Origin: an uncultured Fusicatenibacter sp. | GTDB taxonomy: Bacteria; Bacillota; Clostridia; Lachnospirales; Lachnospiraceae | NCBI GenBank assembly: GCA_902493585.1 | Contig: CABUPZ010000002.1 | Span: forward strand, 25,145 to 89,144 | Reading direction: 5' to 3' | DNA: 64,000 nt | Position numbers and translations under genes: made by a program | Notes under the pieces: model-generated | Databases searched by the model: none | What the model saw: the letters and a program-made list of their open reading frames with translations, nothing else | What the model was told of the DNA's origin: nothing | Part shown: positions 35,277 to 43,251 of the stretch, one piece after another | Layout of the letters: each line of letters begins with the position of its first letter | How positions within the stretch are numbered: position 1 is the stretch's first letter

Positions 35277-36323
35277 ATGATGGAAAAAGAAAATCCCCAA
35301 ATCAGTGTAATTATACCGATTTATCATGTGGAAATTTCATTATTGGAAAGATGTCTGAATGGACTGGAAAAGCAAACGGAGCAGGACTTTGAAGTCCTGC
35401 TAGTTTTTGATGAAGATATGTCAAAATATAATAGCCTGGTGGAAAAGTACATAAAACGAAAGCTTAAAATTAAGGCCATGGAAAGAGAACATCAGGGAGT
35501 GTCTGCGGCAAGAAATAAAGGGATTCAGAACGCAGAAGGAAAATGGATCGCTTTTGTTGATGCGGACGATTGGCTGGAAGATGGCGCACTCAAAATACAG
35601 CTGAAAGCAGGGGAAGATCAAAACGCAGATATTGTGATGGGAGAACACCTAATGGAATATGGCACAACATCACAATTGCACCAATATCTGAAAAGTACAA
35701 GGGTGTTTGAAGGTGGGAATAAAGAGACTTTTGAAAAAGATATCCTGAAACCCCAAACAGGTGCAGGATTTGTATGGGGAAAATTATTCCGGAGAGAATT
35801 TTTAGTAGAAAATAAAATATACTTCAATGAGAATCTATCAGCGGCCGAGGATGCAGAGTTTATGTTTCGGGCCGCCTGTGATGCAAAACGCATTGTATAT
35901 ATCACGGAGCTTTGTTATCACTACTGGTACAATGCCTCTTCCGCAGTACGGCGATATCAGAAAGATTATGTGCAGAAATATGTAAAGTCGATGAAGGCTT
36001 TGGAAAAAGATATCGATGAGAGAAAAGACAAAGAATACTGTCGGGAAACTTATTATAGCTGTGTTTTATATCATCTGCTGCTGATTGTAATTAATTATTC
36101 TTTCCATCCACAGTCAGGCCTAAAGGGAAAAGAACAGATCAGAGCGTTCAAAAAGCTGTTAAAACAGCCGATGTTTGATACAGCGTTAAAACATATTCAT
36201 TTCGAGGATTTTTCCAAGACGCGGCAAATAACTCTGGCATGTATAAAGTGTCATTTTTATTTCGGCGTAAGAATGATAGCAAAAATCAGACATAGACAGT
36301 TTAAAAACTATTCGAAAAGATAG
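35277..36323 (+). CDS. family 2 glycosyltransferase
   Basis: 348-residue GT-A glycosyltransferase: ISVIIPIYHVEISLLERCL at the N-terminus, GVSAARNKGIQNA around residue 75 and the metal-binding DxD-type FVDADDWLEDGALK near 95. A mixed basic C-terminal region (KLLKQPMFDTALKH) follows without clear membrane helices. Two adjacent ATG codons can serve as start; the ribosome binding site is weak. From here the operon becomes visibly AT-rich. It probably adds one sugar to the lipid-linked repeat unit on the cytoplasmic face. Confidence 0.9.
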   Translation: MMEKENPQISVIIPIYHVEISLLERCLNGLEKQTEQDFEVLLVFDEDMSKYNSLVEKYIKRKLKIKAMEREHQGVSAARNKGIQNAEGKWIAFVDADDWLEDGALKIQLKAGEDQNADIVMGEHLMEYGTTSQLHQYLKSTRVFEGGNKETFEKDILKPQTGAGFVWGKLFRREFLVENKIYFNENLSAAEDAEFMFRAACDAKRIVYITELCYHYWYNASSAVRRYQKDYVQKYVKSMKALEKDIDERKDKEYCRETYYSCVLYHLLLIVINYSFHPQSGLKGKEQIRAFKKLLKQPMFDTALKHIHFEDFSKTRQITLACIKCHFYFGVRMIAKIRHRQFKNYSKR

Positions 36324-36335
36324 GGAATGAAGTTG

Positions 36336-37433
36336 ATGAAAAGAGTACTGGTATTTGGAATTACGGAGAACCCTGGCGGGATTGAAAGCGTGATTATGAA
36401 TTATTATCGCAGAATTGACAGAAATAAGATACAATTCGAGTTCTTATGCAATACAAAGATTGTTGCGTATGAAGAGGAGATAAAGTCTTTAGGTGGGATA
36501 ATCCATAGAATACCTGCAAGAAGAGATGGGAGAAAAGAGTTCGCAGAAGCATTGGAGACATTTATGCAGGAAAACTCGAAGAAGTATTGTGCAATCTGGG
36601 TAAATGTCTGCAGCCTGGCAAATATTGATTATTTAAAAGCCGCTAAGAAGTTTGGCATCCCCAAGAGAATCATTCACTGTCACAATGCAGATAATGGGGA
36701 CAGTTTTTTAAGAGGGCAGCTGCACAAAATAAATCGCGCGCAAATCAATAAGTATGCAACAGATTTCTGGTCCTGTTCGGATGAGGCTTCAAAATGGTTT
36801 TTTGGTGAAAAAAATATGAGAAGTGAAAAATATAAATTGATTTATAATGCAGTTGATCCCGATAAATTTCTTCCGGACGCGGACGTGCGGGAAAAATACA
36901 GAAAAGAATTGAATTGCGAAGATAAGATTGTCATTGGACATATAGGACGCTTTCATTTTCAGAAAAATCATAAGTTTGTGCTGGAAATCATGAGAGATTT
37001 AGTGAAAGCAGAAAAGAATGTGGAACTGCTTCTGATCGGTCAGGGAGAGCTGATGGAGGAGATGAAAACAAAGGTTTCTGATTATGGCCTGGAAGAAAAT
37101 GTACAGTTTTTAGGAGTGCGTTCCGATATTCCGCAGTTATATCAGGCGATGGATCTGTTTTTGTTTCCATCCGTATTTGAAGGATTGCCGATCGTATTGC
37201 TGGAGGCGCAGGCAAATGGTCTGCCATGTGTAGTTTCGGATACCATTACGAAACAGATAAAGATCAACGATAATCTCTATTTTAAAAAACTTACAGATAC
37301 ATCCGAGGACTGGGCTGATTTCATTTTAAATACAGCGGTGAAGAAAGGGAGGGTTACGCAGGATAAATTCTTAAAGTCACCCTACAATATAAAATTACAG
37401 ACAGAAATACTGGAAAAGCTTTTGACAGAGTGA
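36336..37433 (+). CDS. family 4 glycosyltransferase
   Basis: 365-residue GT-B glycosyltransferase. The N-terminal domain starts RVLVFGITENPGGIESVIMN, a donor/acceptor loop typical of GT4. The C-terminal domain has GRFHFQKNHKFVLEIM, VELLLIGQGELMEEM and the E-x7-E motif in FPSVFEGLPIVLLEAQANG. I chose the ATG at 36336 because TAGGGA lies 9 bases upstream; the ATG at 36327 abuts that site and could not use it. Ends at a TGA that overlaps a possible GTG of the next gene. Confidence 0.9.
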   Translation: MKRVLVFGITENPGGIESVIMNYYRRIDRNKIQFEFLCNTKIVAYEEEIKSLGGIIHRIPARRDGRKEFAEALETFMQENSKKYCAIWVNVCSLANIDYLKAAKKFGIPKRIIHCHNADNGDSFLRGQLHKINRAQINKYATDFWSCSDEASKWFFGEKNMRSEKYKLIYNAVDPDKFLPDADVREKYRKELNCEDKIVIGHIGRFHFQKNHKFVLEIMRDLVKAEKNVELLLIGQGELMEEMKTKVSDYGLEENVQFLGVRSDIPQLYQAMDLFLFPSVFEGLPIVLLEAQANGLPCVVSDTITKQIKINDNLYFKKLTDTSEDWADFILNTAVKKGRVTQDKFLKSPYNIKLQTEILEKLLTE

Positions 37434-37444
37434 AAGGGAAGAGA

Positions 37445-38470
37445 ATGGGGAAGTATTGTGTTGTAGAAAAGAATTTTATTGAAAATCATGCGGGATCCAA
37501 AGCAAGAAATGATATCGCAGATATCCTGGTAAGGGAAGGATGGGAACCGCTGGTCGTACATCACAGTGAAGAAAAAGGGACTTTGGATAAAATCAAGATG
37601 CTTTTTCTTACAAGAAATGATTGGAGTAAAATTTATCATAAGATTCCGGAACATTCAGAATTGCTGATTCAATATCCGTTGGCAATGTATCCGAAAGTGA
37701 GTACTGTAGCAATCCCTTTTTTAAAAAAAATAAAAAGAAAAAATGTGAAATTGACCTTTTTGATTCATGATTTGGACAGTTTGCGCGGAGTATATACAAA
37801 TGGAGAAAGGGAATTTCTAAGTACGGCAGATGTGATCATCGCCCATAACCCTGTCATGGTTGATTATTTAAAACAAAGTGGCTATAGCGATAAGGAAATT
37901 CGTTCCTTGAATATTTTTGACTATCTGGCAAAAGATACTATGGCTGGTCGGAAAGCTGGAGAGAAAACAGAGGTTGTTATAGCAGGAAATTTAAAAAGGG
38001 AAAAAGCGGGCTATGTATATCGGCTGAACGAAGTGGAAGGAGAGATACAGTTTCGTTTATATGGTCCCAATTATGATGGGGAAACCCAAGGGAAAAATGT
38101 AAAGTATTGTGGACAGTACAAGCCGGAAGAGCTGCCGGAGAAGCTGGAAGGTGGTTTTGGCCTTGTTTGGGATGGCGACGATCTTGGAGGCTGTACAGGT
38201 GTATTTGGGGAATATATGAAATATAATAATCCGCATAAGACATCGTTATATTTAGCCAGCGGATTGCCGGTGATTATCTGGGAAAAGGCTGCAATGGCGA
38301 AGTACATCGAACAAAATAATCTTGGCATAGCGGTAAGGGAGATTAATGAAATACCATCGAAATTGAAAAGCTTGTCTGAAGAGGACTACAGGATGATGAA
38401 ATCAAATGTGGAAGTTGTTGGAAAACAGCTGCGCCAGGGGAAAATGTTGATAGCGGTATTAGGAAAGTAA
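37445..38470 (+). CDS. galactofuranosyltransferase-like glycosyltransferase
   Basis: 341-residue GT-B protein that resembles the Gtf3 / WbbI group (beta-galactofuranosyl- and glucosyltransferases). Supporting blocks are NHAGSKARNDIADIL near the N-terminus, TFLIHDLDSLRG, GGFGLVWDGDDLGGCTG and NNPHKTSLYLASGLPVI. With glf two genes upstream, galactofuranose transfer is a fair inference but not proven. AAAGGGAAG lies just before the ATG at 37445; a GTG at 37430 overlapping the previous stop codon is an alternative. The stop codon directly abuts the next ATG. Confidence 0.78.
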   Translation: MGKYCVVEKNFIENHAGSKARNDIADILVREGWEPLVVHHSEEKGTLDKIKMLFLTRNDWSKIYHKIPEHSELLIQYPLAMYPKVSTVAIPFLKKIKRKNVKLTFLIHDLDSLRGVYTNGEREFLSTADVIIAHNPVMVDYLKQSGYSDKEIRSLNIFDYLAKDTMAGRKAGEKTEVVIAGNLKREKAGYVYRLNEVEGEIQFRLYGPNYDGETQGKNVKYCGQYKPEELPEKLEGGFGLVWDGDDLGGCTGVFGEYMKYNNPHKTSLYLASGLPVIIWEKAAMAKYIEQNNLGIAVREINEIPSKLKSLSEEDYRMMKSNVEVVGKQLRQGKMLIAVLGK

Positions 38471-39739
38471 ATGGTAAGTACAAGGAGCAAACGGATGAAT
38501 AGGATATTTTATAGTGCATATGTTCTTTATGTGGTTGCTACTGTATTACAATCAACAATGTTTACAGAATACGCTTTTTTGGCAAACGTATTTGTTATAA
38601 TGCGATATATATCTTTTGGAGTAGCAGGAGTAAAAATTGCAGCAGACTTATATTACCAATACAGCCTGGAAAATAAGTCAAAAATTAGTTTGATTGGAAG
38701 AACCTCAACGAAAAAATTCATTGGATATTTCGTTCTTATGGTAATTCTTGGAATTGCAGCGTTGGTTACAGATGACAGTACATTATTATTTGTAAGCGTA
38801 CTGCTGATTGCTTCCCAGGGGATTGAATTTGATGACATTGCCAGGAAAACGCTGTGGTTACAAAGTATATTAATGGGAATTGTTGTTGTGAGCAGTTCTT
38901 TCAACATCATTCCTGACCTGTTGTTTAAAAGAGAGGACATTCCTATCCGCCATGCATTGGGTTATACATATCCCAGTGTGATGGTAACGAGTTGTTTGTT
39001 TATCTTTTTATTATACTTATGGTTAAAAAATTCCTCTTTATCAAATCAGGAATTTGCAGCGGCAGAAATATTTAATTTTCTGGTTTATAAGTTGACCGAC
39101 AGCAGAATGGGATTTTTGACCTTTGGAGTTATCGCAGCAATCTTATGGATGATTGGGAAAAAACCAATACGTGAGTGGATTCAAAAAGCAGGATCCAGAG
39201 CTGGAAATAAGGTGAAAAAGTTCGGGGGCAATATTTACGATTACCTGGCGGTATACTTATCCGCTGGACTATTGTTGCTTTGTATTACAATGCCCTTGTC
39301 CATTACTCAATTAATAAATAATCTGTTGACAGATAGAATCCGGCTGACGGCAAACGCTATTCGAAATTATGGTATTCACCTTTTCGGAAGTAATATAGAA
39401 TGGATTGGTTTTGGAGGTTCAACGGATACAGACAGTCTTTTGGCGAGGTATAATTTTGTCGATTCATCCTATGGATATATACTGGTTAATTTTGGAATTA
39501 TAATATTCTGTATCACGATTTTTTTGTTTGTTATCTGCAGCAAATATTTAAGGAAAACAGAAGGAAAGATCAGATGCTTTATTTTTGGAATAGTACTTTT
39601 ATATTGTTTTATTGAGCCACGTTTATTAGAAGTACATGTGAATACATTTTTATTTTTATTAGTGCCGGCATTAACCGAATTTATAAACAAACATGCAAAT
39701 AACAAAACAAATAGGAAAGTATTATTATGGCGAAAATAA
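38471..39739 (+). CDS. wzy: Wzy-like O-unit polymerase
   Basis: 422-residue polytopic protein with about eleven helices and a large extracytoplasmic loop before the last helices, the usual layout of oligosaccharide repeat-unit polymerases. Motifs TDSRMGFLTFGVI and FVDSSYGYILVNFGIIIF are shared in order with the orphan at 17.2 kb. Polymerases of this type have little sequence conservation, so position in the operon (beside wzx) is the main argument. Very AT-rich. The start is the ATG at 38471, directly after the preceding stop; its end overlaps wzx by 13 bases. Confidence 0.82.
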   Translation: MVSTRSKRMNRIFYSAYVLYVVATVLQSTMFTEYAFLANVFVIMRYISFGVAGVKIAADLYYQYSLENKSKISLIGRTSTKKFIGYFVLMVILGIAALVTDDSTLLFVSVLLIASQGIEFDDIARKTLWLQSILMGIVVVSSSFNIIPDLLFKREDIPIRHALGYTYPSVMVTSCLFIFLLYLWLKNSSLSNQEFAAAEIFNFLVYKLTDSRMGFLTFGVIAAILWMIGKKPIREWIQKAGSRAGNKVKKFGGNIYDYLAVYLSAGLLLLCITMPLSITQLINNLLTDRIRLTANAIRNYGIHLFGSNIEWIGFGGSTDTDSLLARYNFVDSSYGYILVNFGIIIFCITIFLFVICSKYLRKTEGKIRCFIFGIVLLYCFIEPRLLEVHVNTFLFLLVPALTEFINKHANNKTNRKVLLWRK

Positions 39740-41181
39740 AATCAGTTAAATTTAATTTTATAATGAACAGTATACTTACGGCATCAGCAATGATATTTCC
39801 TATTATTACATATCCTTATGTGTCGAGAATCTTGCAGCCGGAAGGAATTGGAACGGTATCGTTTGCCAATTCTGTTATCACATACTTTTCGATGTTTGCT
39901 CAATTGGGCATTCCGATGTACGGCATTCGGGCCTGCGCTAAGGTACGGGATGATAAGGAAAAACTTACGAGAACCGTGCAGGAAATCATGATTATAAACG
40001 TGATTACCTGTTTGATCGTGTATACAGCTTTTTTGGGTTCCTTGTATTTTGTTCCGCAGTTTCGTCAGGAAAAAACTCTGTATCTTATCATGGGGTCGTT
40101 AATTTTATTTAATACGATCGGCGTGGAATGGCTTTACAAAGGGCTGGAGCAATACAGTTATATAACGGTAAGATCAATCGTATTTAAGTTTATTGCTTTG
40201 CTGGCGATGTTTCTTTTGGTTCATGAAAAAAGAGATTATGTAATTTATGGCGGTATTACGATCTTTGCCGCTGCAGGATCCAATGTTCTGAATTTTATTA
40301 ATTTAAGAAAATATGTCTATCTCCGTCCAGTGGGAGAATATAATTTCCGACAGCATATCAAGCCGATTTCTGTTTTTTTCGCAATGTCTATTGCAACTAC
40401 CGTATATACAAATATGGATAATGTAATGCTTGGTTTTATAAAAGGAACAACAGAGAACGGATACTATGATGCAGCGGTAAAAATAAAAAATATTCTTGTC
40501 AGCTTTGTTTCTTCCTTGGGTACGGTTCTTCTTCCAAGAGTTTCTTATTATATCGAAACCGGAGAAAAGGAGGAGTTTTCAAGAATTACAAAAAAGGCAT
40601 TAAATTTTGTGTTCTTGCTGTCGGTACCTCTGTGTGTTTATTTTATCATCTTTGCCAGACCATCCATTTATTTATTATCAGGTACATTGTTTGAAAATTC
40701 CATTCTGCCTATGAGACTGATCATGCCAACGTTGATTTTTATTGGTCTTACAAATATTATCGGACTGCAGATCCTTGTACCGTTAGGAAAAGAAAATCAG
40801 GTACTCTATTCAGAGATTGCAGGAGCTGTGGTGAATATTATTGTAAATATGATCCTGATCCCTCGAATGGGGGCAGCAGGAGCGGCAATAGGAACTGTGT
40901 TGGCGGAAATCATGGTATTTATTGTACAGGTGTATGCGTTAAAAGGCGTAGTGGTCAAGATACTAAAAAAGATTTCTTATTGGAAAATAGCGATTGCTTT
41001 AGTATTGGCAAGCTTTTCTTCTGTTTGGGTGAGTAGTATGAACTGGGGAAATTTTTTAGTACTGTTATGTTCGGCATTATTATTTTTTGGAGTATATGTG
41101 CTTACGTTGATCGGTTTCAGAGAGAAATTGGTGAAGGAAATTTTAGATGATATGCTGAGGATAATAAAAAAGGATAAATAA
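39727..41181 (+). CDS. wzx: oligosaccharide flippase (Wzx)
   Basis: 484-residue MATE/MVF-superfamily flippase with about 12-14 helices that moves the undecaprenyl-linked repeat unit across the membrane. Family features: YPYVSRILQPEGIGTVSFAN near residue 30, GIPMYGIRACAKVRDD and MGAAGAAIGTVLAEI near the C-terminus. It overlaps the upstream Wzy gene by 13 bases. Together they define a Wzx/Wzy-dependent pathway rather than an ABC-exporter route. Confidence 0.93.
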   Translation: MAKIKSVKFNFIMNSILTASAMIFPIITYPYVSRILQPEGIGTVSFANSVITYFSMFAQLGIPMYGIRACAKVRDDKEKLTRTVQEIMIINVITCLIVYTAFLGSLYFVPQFRQEKTLYLIMGSLILFNTIGVEWLYKGLEQYSYITVRSIVFKFIALLAMFLLVHEKRDYVIYGGITIFAAAGSNVLNFINLRKYVYLRPVGEYNFRQHIKPISVFFAMSIATTVYTNMDNVMLGFIKGTTENGYYDAAVKIKNILVSFVSSLGTVLLPRVSYYIETGEKEEFSRITKKALNFVFLLSVPLCVYFIIFARPSIYLLSGTLFENSILPMRLIMPTLIFIGLTNIIGLQILVPLGKENQVLYSEIAGAVVNIIVNMILIPRMGAAGAAIGTVLAEIMVFIVQVYALKGVVVKILKKISYWKIAIALVLASFSSVWVSSMNWGNFLVLLCSALLFFGVYVLTLIGFREKLVKEILDDMLRIIKKDK

Positions 41182-41212
41182 AATAGAATTATTCATAAGA
41201 AAGTTTAACATA

Positions 41213-41271
41213 GGAGAAGGTTAGGATGGAAACAGCGGAGTAGCAATATTGAGGTATTACGGATAATTGCT
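41213..41271 (+). other. disrupted start of the acyltransferase gene
   Basis: A good ribosome binding site (GGAGAAGG, 41213-41220) leads to the ATG at 41226, but that frame stops after five codons (METAE). The acyltransferase frame is one base off. Removing one A from the GAAAC run at 41229-41233 would give MEQRSSNIEVLRIIAM, exactly the start expected for this family. The region therefore looks like a one-base homopolymer insertion, either a mutation, a phase switch or a sequencing error. Confidence 0.6.
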
Positions 41272-42273
41272 ATGCTTTTAATTGTAATGCACCACTATTC
41301 TTTGCATAGCAATCTTCTGTTTGAACCGACGTCTATTCAGTTAAATCATATTTTTATTCAGATCTTGCAGGTTGGAGGAAAAGTAGGGGTTGCAATCTTC
41401 GTCCTGATCATGGGATATTTCTCAGTTTACTCAGGATATAGAAAGAAAAAGGCAGTGAACTTGTGGGCGGAAATTTGTTTCTATTCTGTAAGTGGAATGT
41501 TTATCGTTTCTTTGTTGAATGGAACGTTGAGCAGTCTTACAGTAAAACAAATTATATACGCATTTTTCCCTATAACCTCTTTTCAGTACTGGTTTGCAAC
41601 AACATATTTTATTTTATATCTTTTGGTGCCATATATAAATAAAATGATCATAAATTTGTCCTCATCAGAGTTAAGAAAACTGATTTGCATATTGCTGATT
41701 ATTTGGTCAATTGTTCCGACTTTTTTTGAATTAAGTGTGGTGTATTCACAATTAGGATTATTTGTATTACTGTATTTAATTGGCGCATATATAAGATTAT
41801 TTCCCGATAAATTCACTACAAATTTTAAGTACGGATTGGCAACGGCTACAGGAATTTATATTTTTTACATTGTGTGTATCATAGTTTTTGATTATGTTGG
41901 AAAATACAATTCTCTTTTATGTAAGTACGCTACGTATGGAGCGGAAGAGAATAGTATTTTCACGATTATATGTGCAGTGTCATTATTCTGCTGTTTCAAA
42001 AATCTAAAGATAAAAAATAATAAATATATAAATTCTTTTGCCAAATCCATGTTTGGAGTTTATTTGATCCATGATAATAATTATGTAAGATATTTTTTAT
42101 GGAGAGATGTTTTTAAGAGTAATGAAATGATGCATTCAAGATTCTTTATTTTATATTCTATGGTGATCATTTTTCTCGTGTTTTTTGGAAGCTTTTTTAT
42201 TGATGTTTTTCGAAGAGAAGTCTTAGTAAAAAGGGCATTACCCAAAAGAGTGAAAGATAAATTTGTTAAATAA
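41272..42273 (+). CDS. acyltransferase family 3 protein, N-terminus frameshifted
   Basis: Integral membrane acyltransferase (Acyl_transf_3, OafA/WecH-like) that probably adds acetyl or another acyl group to the polysaccharide. The frame from the ATG at 41272 has 333 residues and about ten helices, starting MLLIVMHHYSLHSN; the catalytic histidine pair of the family (MHHYS) is at its very start. Family members normally have some 15 residues before it (SNIEVLRIIAM), which are encoded upstream in frame but cut off from a start codon by one extra base. Without that base the protein would start at 41226. Reinitiation at 41272 has no ribosome binding site, so expression is doubtful. Confidence 0.8.
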   Translation: MLLIVMHHYSLHSNLLFEPTSIQLNHIFIQILQVGGKVGVAIFVLIMGYFSVYSGYRKKKAVNLWAEICFYSVSGMFIVSLLNGTLSSLTVKQIIYAFFPITSFQYWFATTYFILYLLVPYINKMIINLSSSELRKLICILLIIWSIVPTFFELSVVYSQLGLFVLLYLIGAYIRLFPDKFTTNFKYGLATATGIYIFYIVCIIVFDYVGKYNSLLCKYATYGAEENSIFTIICAVSLFCCFKNLKIKNNKYINSFAKSMFGVYLIHDNNYVRYFLWRDVFKSNEMMHSRFFILYSMVIIFLVFFGSFFIDVFRREVLVKRALPKRVKDKFVK

Positions 42274-42288
42274 ATAGGAGAAAAGGTT

Positions 42289-43248
42289 ATGAATAAAATT
42301 TCGGTTGTTGTATCGGTGTACAATGAAGAATTATCAATTAGAGAATTTTATAAAGCAGCACAGCCGATATTGGAGAAAAGTCATTGGGATTATGAACTTA
42401 TTTTTGTAAATGATGGCAGTGTTGACAAAAGTTATTCCATATTGTGCGAACTGGCAAAAACAAATAAAAAGGTTCGTGTAATAAATTTTTCGCGAAATTT
42501 TGGACATGAAGCGGCTATGATAGCCGGGATTGATTATGCGAGCGGAGATGGCATTGTCTGTATGGATGCTGATCTGCAGCACCCGCCGGAAAGTATTCCT
42601 CAAATTATACAGAAATTCGAAGAAGGGTATGATGTCGTATCGATGATCCGGTCTTCGAGAGAGGATGGAGGTTTGATCAAGAAAATAACATCCTCATTAT
42701 TTTATAAAGTTTTAAACTGTTTATCGCCGATAAAATTTGAAAACAATGCCTCTGACTTTTTTGCTTTATCCAGGCAGGTTGCGGATGTTTTGCGCAAAGA
42801 GTATCGCGAAAAAGTTCGATATCTTCGGGGCTTTGTTCAGAGCGTTGGCTTTAACAAAACAACCTTAGAATATACAGCCAGAAGCAGAGTGGCAGGGGAG
42901 AGTCATTATAATCTGAGTAAGTTGATCAAGTTTTCTATGACTACCTTATGCAGCTTTTCAGATATGCCATTGAGACTTGGGATGTATACGGGTGGTTTTG
43001 TTGGCTTATGCGGACTGATCTTGATGATATACACGATCATATGCAAAATTGCATTTGATACACCGGTAGGATACGCTACGATTATTGTCACGCTGTGTTT
43101 TATGTTTGCAATCGTACTTTTGGTTATTGGAATCATAGGACAATATATTTCTGTACTGTTCAGCGAAATAAAAAATCGTCCTATTTACATTGTTAAGAAT
43201 ATAGTTAATTCTGATGAATCATGTAATGAAGACGCTAATGAGGAGTAA
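42289..43248 (+). CDS. GtrB/CsbB-like polyprenyl-phosphate glycosyltransferase
   Basis: 319-residue GT2 enzyme of the DPM1/GtrB type. The catalytic domain has ISVVVSVYNEELSIREFY, FVNDGSVDKSYSIL, SRNFGHEAAMIAGIDYASGD and DADLQHPPESIPQI; two C-terminal helices (about 225-250 and 265-290) anchor it. Such enzymes charge undecaprenyl phosphate with a single sugar. The next genes, a YfhO protein and a GtrA protein, match a three-part system for sugar decoration of a surface polymer on the outer face of the membrane, as known for CsbB-YfhO-GtcA in Bacillus lipoteichoic acid. Confidence 0.9.
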   Translation: MNKISVVVSVYNEELSIREFYKAAQPILEKSHWDYELIFVNDGSVDKSYSILCELAKTNKKVRVINFSRNFGHEAAMIAGIDYASGDGIVCMDADLQHPPESIPQIIQKFEEGYDVVSMIRSSREDGGLIKKITSSLFYKVLNCLSPIKFENNASDFFALSRQVADVLRKEYREKVRYLRGFVQSVGFNKTTLEYTARSRVAGESHYNLSKLIKFSMTTLCSFSDMPLRLGMYTGGFVGLCGLILMIYTIICKIAFDTPVGYATIIVTLCFMFAIVLLVIGIIGQYISVLFSEIKNRPIYIVKNIVNSDESCNEDANEE

Positions 43249-43251
43249 AGT

